In this document: piece by piece, positions 62,711 to 64,000 of the stretch
Layout of the letters: each line of letters begins with the position of its first letter
Numbering within the stretch: the stretch's first letter is position 1
DNA from: Planctomycetota bacterium
Lineage (GTDB): Bacteria; Planctomycetota; Phycisphaerae; Phycisphaerales; Phycisphaeraceae
Length of the DNA stretch: 64,000 nucleotides
NCBI GenBank assembly: GCA_016350165.1
Contig: CP066225.1
Coordinates: 5,084,001-5,148,000 of the forward strand
Direction: 5' to 3'
Notes under the pieces: model-generated
Seen by the model: the letters and a program-made list of their open reading frames with translations, nothing else
The model's database searches: none
Told to the model about the DNA's origin: nothing
Position numbers and translations under genes: made by a program

Positions 62711-62739
62711 AAAGCCCACAAGATGGCATGTGGGCTTTT
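62711..62739 (+). terminator. Terminator after the GH127-like gene
   Basis: 10-bp stem AAAGCCCACA / TGTGGGCTTT (62711-62720 and 62729-62738), 8-nt loop, short T-tract (T4). Confidence 0.78.
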
Positions 62740-62808
62740 ATCGCTTTGGATAAAAACGGTTGGCAGTATATTGAAGACTGTTACAGTACATCTTGTTAGG
62801 ATACTAGC

Positions 62809-63351
62809 ATGAATCTGAAATCGATGGATAATATTAGTAAGTTTTTGAGTTTTGTGTTGAGGCATAAGCCGGAGACGATTGGGCTTGAGTTGGACGAACA
62901 TGGTTGGGTGGATGTTGATGAGTTAATTAAAAAAGCACAGAGTGAATGTGAACTGACGTTCGAGTTGCTTGAACGGGTTGTTGAGGAAAGTGATAAGAAG
63001 CGATTCGCGTTTTCAGCTGACATGCAGAATATTCGTGCGAATCAGGGGCATTCGGTGAAGGTGGATTTGCAATTGGAAGCGAAGAAGCCGCCACGTATGC
63101 TTTATCATGGGACGGCAACACGGTTTGTTGATTCTATTATGCAAGAAGGGTTGAAGGCGGGTTCACGTCATCATGTGCATTTGTCAGTTGATGTTGCGAC
63201 TGCGACAGCGGTTGGAAAGCGATATGGAAAGCCTTGCATTTTAGAGGTGGCGGCTGGTGAGATGTTTGAAAAAGAGTTTGAGTTTTTTGTTTCTGAGAAT
63301 GGGGTTTGGTTGACGGAGAAGGTGCCGGTGAAGTTTATACACGTCGAGTAA
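62809..63351 (+). CDS. kptA: RNA 2'-phosphotransferase (Tpt1/KptA family)
   Basis: 180 residues. It transfers an internal RNA 2'-phosphate to NAD+. Catalytic pattern: R18-H19 in LRHKPETIGLELDEHGWVDV, the Arg in IRANQGHSV, and the Arg region after MLYHGTATRF. In fungi it ends tRNA splicing; the bacterial role is not established. AGGA lies about 7 nt before the ATG. Its stop is 10 nt from the stop of the convergent sulfatase. Confidence 0.94.
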   Translation: MNLKSMDNISKFLSFVLRHKPETIGLELDEHGWVDVDELIKKAQSECELTFELLERVVEESDKKRFAFSADMQNIRANQGHSVKVDLQLEAKKPPRMLYHGTATRFVDSIMQEGLKAGSRHHVHLSVDVATATAVGKRYGKPCILEVAAGEMFEKEFEFFVSENGVWLTEKVPVKFIHVE

Positions 63352-63361
63352 TGCATGAAAA

Positions 63362-64000
63362 TTAATCTTCAAACACGACGGCTGGACCTACGGGAGCGAA
63401 ACCTACCATGATGTATTGGTTCAAACATTCATCTTCATGTTCATAGGCAAATTGCCAAATGCGTTTGCATAGATCTTTTACAAGTTCTTTGTGCTGTGGG
63501 TCATTAATTAAATTGGTTGTTTGGCCGGGGTCTGCCTGTATGTCGTATAGTTCGTCGTAGTCGAAGCCGTTAAAAATGTATTTCCAATTTTCGGTTTGTA
63601 TTGAACGCTGTATGCCATAGAGTTCGTTGCCGTTGGTTTGCGTGAAGTGTGCATCTCGCCATATATCTGGTTGATTGCCTTTGAAGAATGACAACAAGCT
63701 TTGACCTGAAGATTCATTTGCAGGTTGGATGTTGGCAAAATCTAGGATTGTTGGGGCAAAGTCGGTTAATGAAACGAAATGATTGATGGTTGTGTTTTCT
63801 TGTTTATGTTTAGGATGCCGTATGATTGCTGGGACGTGATAAGCACTATTAAAGCATGGGATACCTTTGCACCACAAACCGTGTTCGCCGCAGTAGTCGC
63901 CATGATCAGAGAGGAAGATGACGATCGTGTTGTCGGCTTGCCCGGTTTGCTCAAGCGTATCGAGGATTTGACCGAAGAGATAATCTTCATATGAACAAAA
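63362..64000 (-). CDS. Sulfatase, C-terminal part (5' end beyond the window)
   Basis: About 212 residues visible, frame open at base 64000. SDHGDYCGEHGLWCKG is the alkaline-phosphatase-superfamily motif carrying metal-binding Asp-His. VPAIIRHP, VSLTDFAPTILDFA and the C-terminal ELYDIQADPGQTTNLI are standard for type I sulfatases. The C/S-x-P-x-R formylglycine site lies beyond the window. It presumably removes sulfate from algal polysaccharide, which fits the nearby GH127-like enzyme. Confidence 0.92.
   Translation of the reverse strand, partial: FCSYEDYLFGQILDTLEQTGQADNTIVIFLSDHGDYCGEHGLWCKGIPCFNSAYHVPAIIRHPKHKQENTTINHFVSLTDFAPTILDFANIQPANESSGQSLLSFFKGNQPDIWRDAHFTQTNGNELYGIQRSIQTENWKYIFNGFDYDELYDIQADPGQTTNLINDPQHKELVKDLCKRIWQFAYEHEDECLNQYIMVGFAPVGPAVVFED

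Overview
This window looks like chromosomal DNA of a marine, polysaccharide-using planctomycete, most likely in or near the class Phycisphaerae. That assignment is inference. It rests on a combination of genes: a SecA with extra insertions, a 58-residue Hc1-type histone-like protein, a large Asn/Thr/Ser-rich PEP-CTERM surface protein, a GH127-type glycosidase next to a sulfatase, a solitary MoxR ATPase, and a fused PurS-PurS-PurL. No phage, transposon, CRISPR array or rRNA operon is visible. Two tRNA genes are present.

Layout. 0-3.7 kb: 5' part of secA and a small exported protein, both on the minus strand. 4.2-9.8 kb: sucC, a small protein, an ASCH-domain protein, a BioB-like radical SAM enzyme, a DUF2165 membrane protein and a GT1 glycosyltransferase. 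9.8-12.6 kb (minus strand): a nitrilase-family amidase, a LolD/MacB-type ABC ATPase and a MoxR ATPase. 13.2-18.1 kb: a c-di-AMP synthesis pair (cdaA plus a YbbR-domain gene), proA, a HAD phosphatase and a membrane-anchored protein. 18.2-24.3 kb: purL fusion and polA. 24.3-31.8 kb: a minus-strand operon of membrane fusion protein, RND pump, GH67-like protein and exported asparaginase. 32-34.5 kb: rlmN, then tRNA-Arg and tRNA-Asp flanking a tandemly duplicated small CxxC protein gene. 34.8-40.9 kb: oxidoreductase, fabZ, histone-like gene, isochorismatase-like hydrolase, fused cobA-hemD, a PilZ protein and a HIT protein. 41-47.6 kb: complete mrpABCDEFG Na+/H+ antiporter operon. 47.7-51.3 kb: two membrane proteins, a CBM9-like protein, a solitary nuoC and a helical protein. 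51.4-57.6 kb: a D-2-hydroxyacid dehydrogenase, a LuxR-type regulator whose start abuts a perfect 24-bp inverted repeat, the PEP-CTERM protein, a nucleoside phosphorylase-like gene and nadD. 58.5-64 kb: glutamate dehydrogenase, a receiver-like protein, a GH127-like glycosidase, kptA and a sulfatase cut by the window edge.

How the genes fit together. Most of the window is housekeeping: secretion, TCA cycle, purine, proline, NAD and tetrapyrrole synthesis, DNA repair and 23S rRNA/tRNA modification. The accessory layer concerns surface chemistry and ion balance: the RND/GH67/asparaginase operon, the Mrp antiporter, the PEP-CTERM protein with its adjacent regulator, and the GH127/sulfatase pair.

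The most unusual signals are largely non-coding. (1) Five terminator or tRNA-trailer T-tracts are followed within 0-1 nt by ATGCGC. (2) Three A-rich gene-free stretches carry repeated GTGCGCAC/TGCGCGCA motifs. (3) A duplicated CxxC-protein module lies between the tRNAs and ends in an apparent relic of a second tRNA-Arg. (4) The 24-bp inverted repeat lies in front of luxR. (5) Several genes have TAnAAT boxes 6-11 nt before ATG and no Shine-Dalgarno sequence. (6) G/C strand asymmetry flips sharply several times, independently of gene direction.
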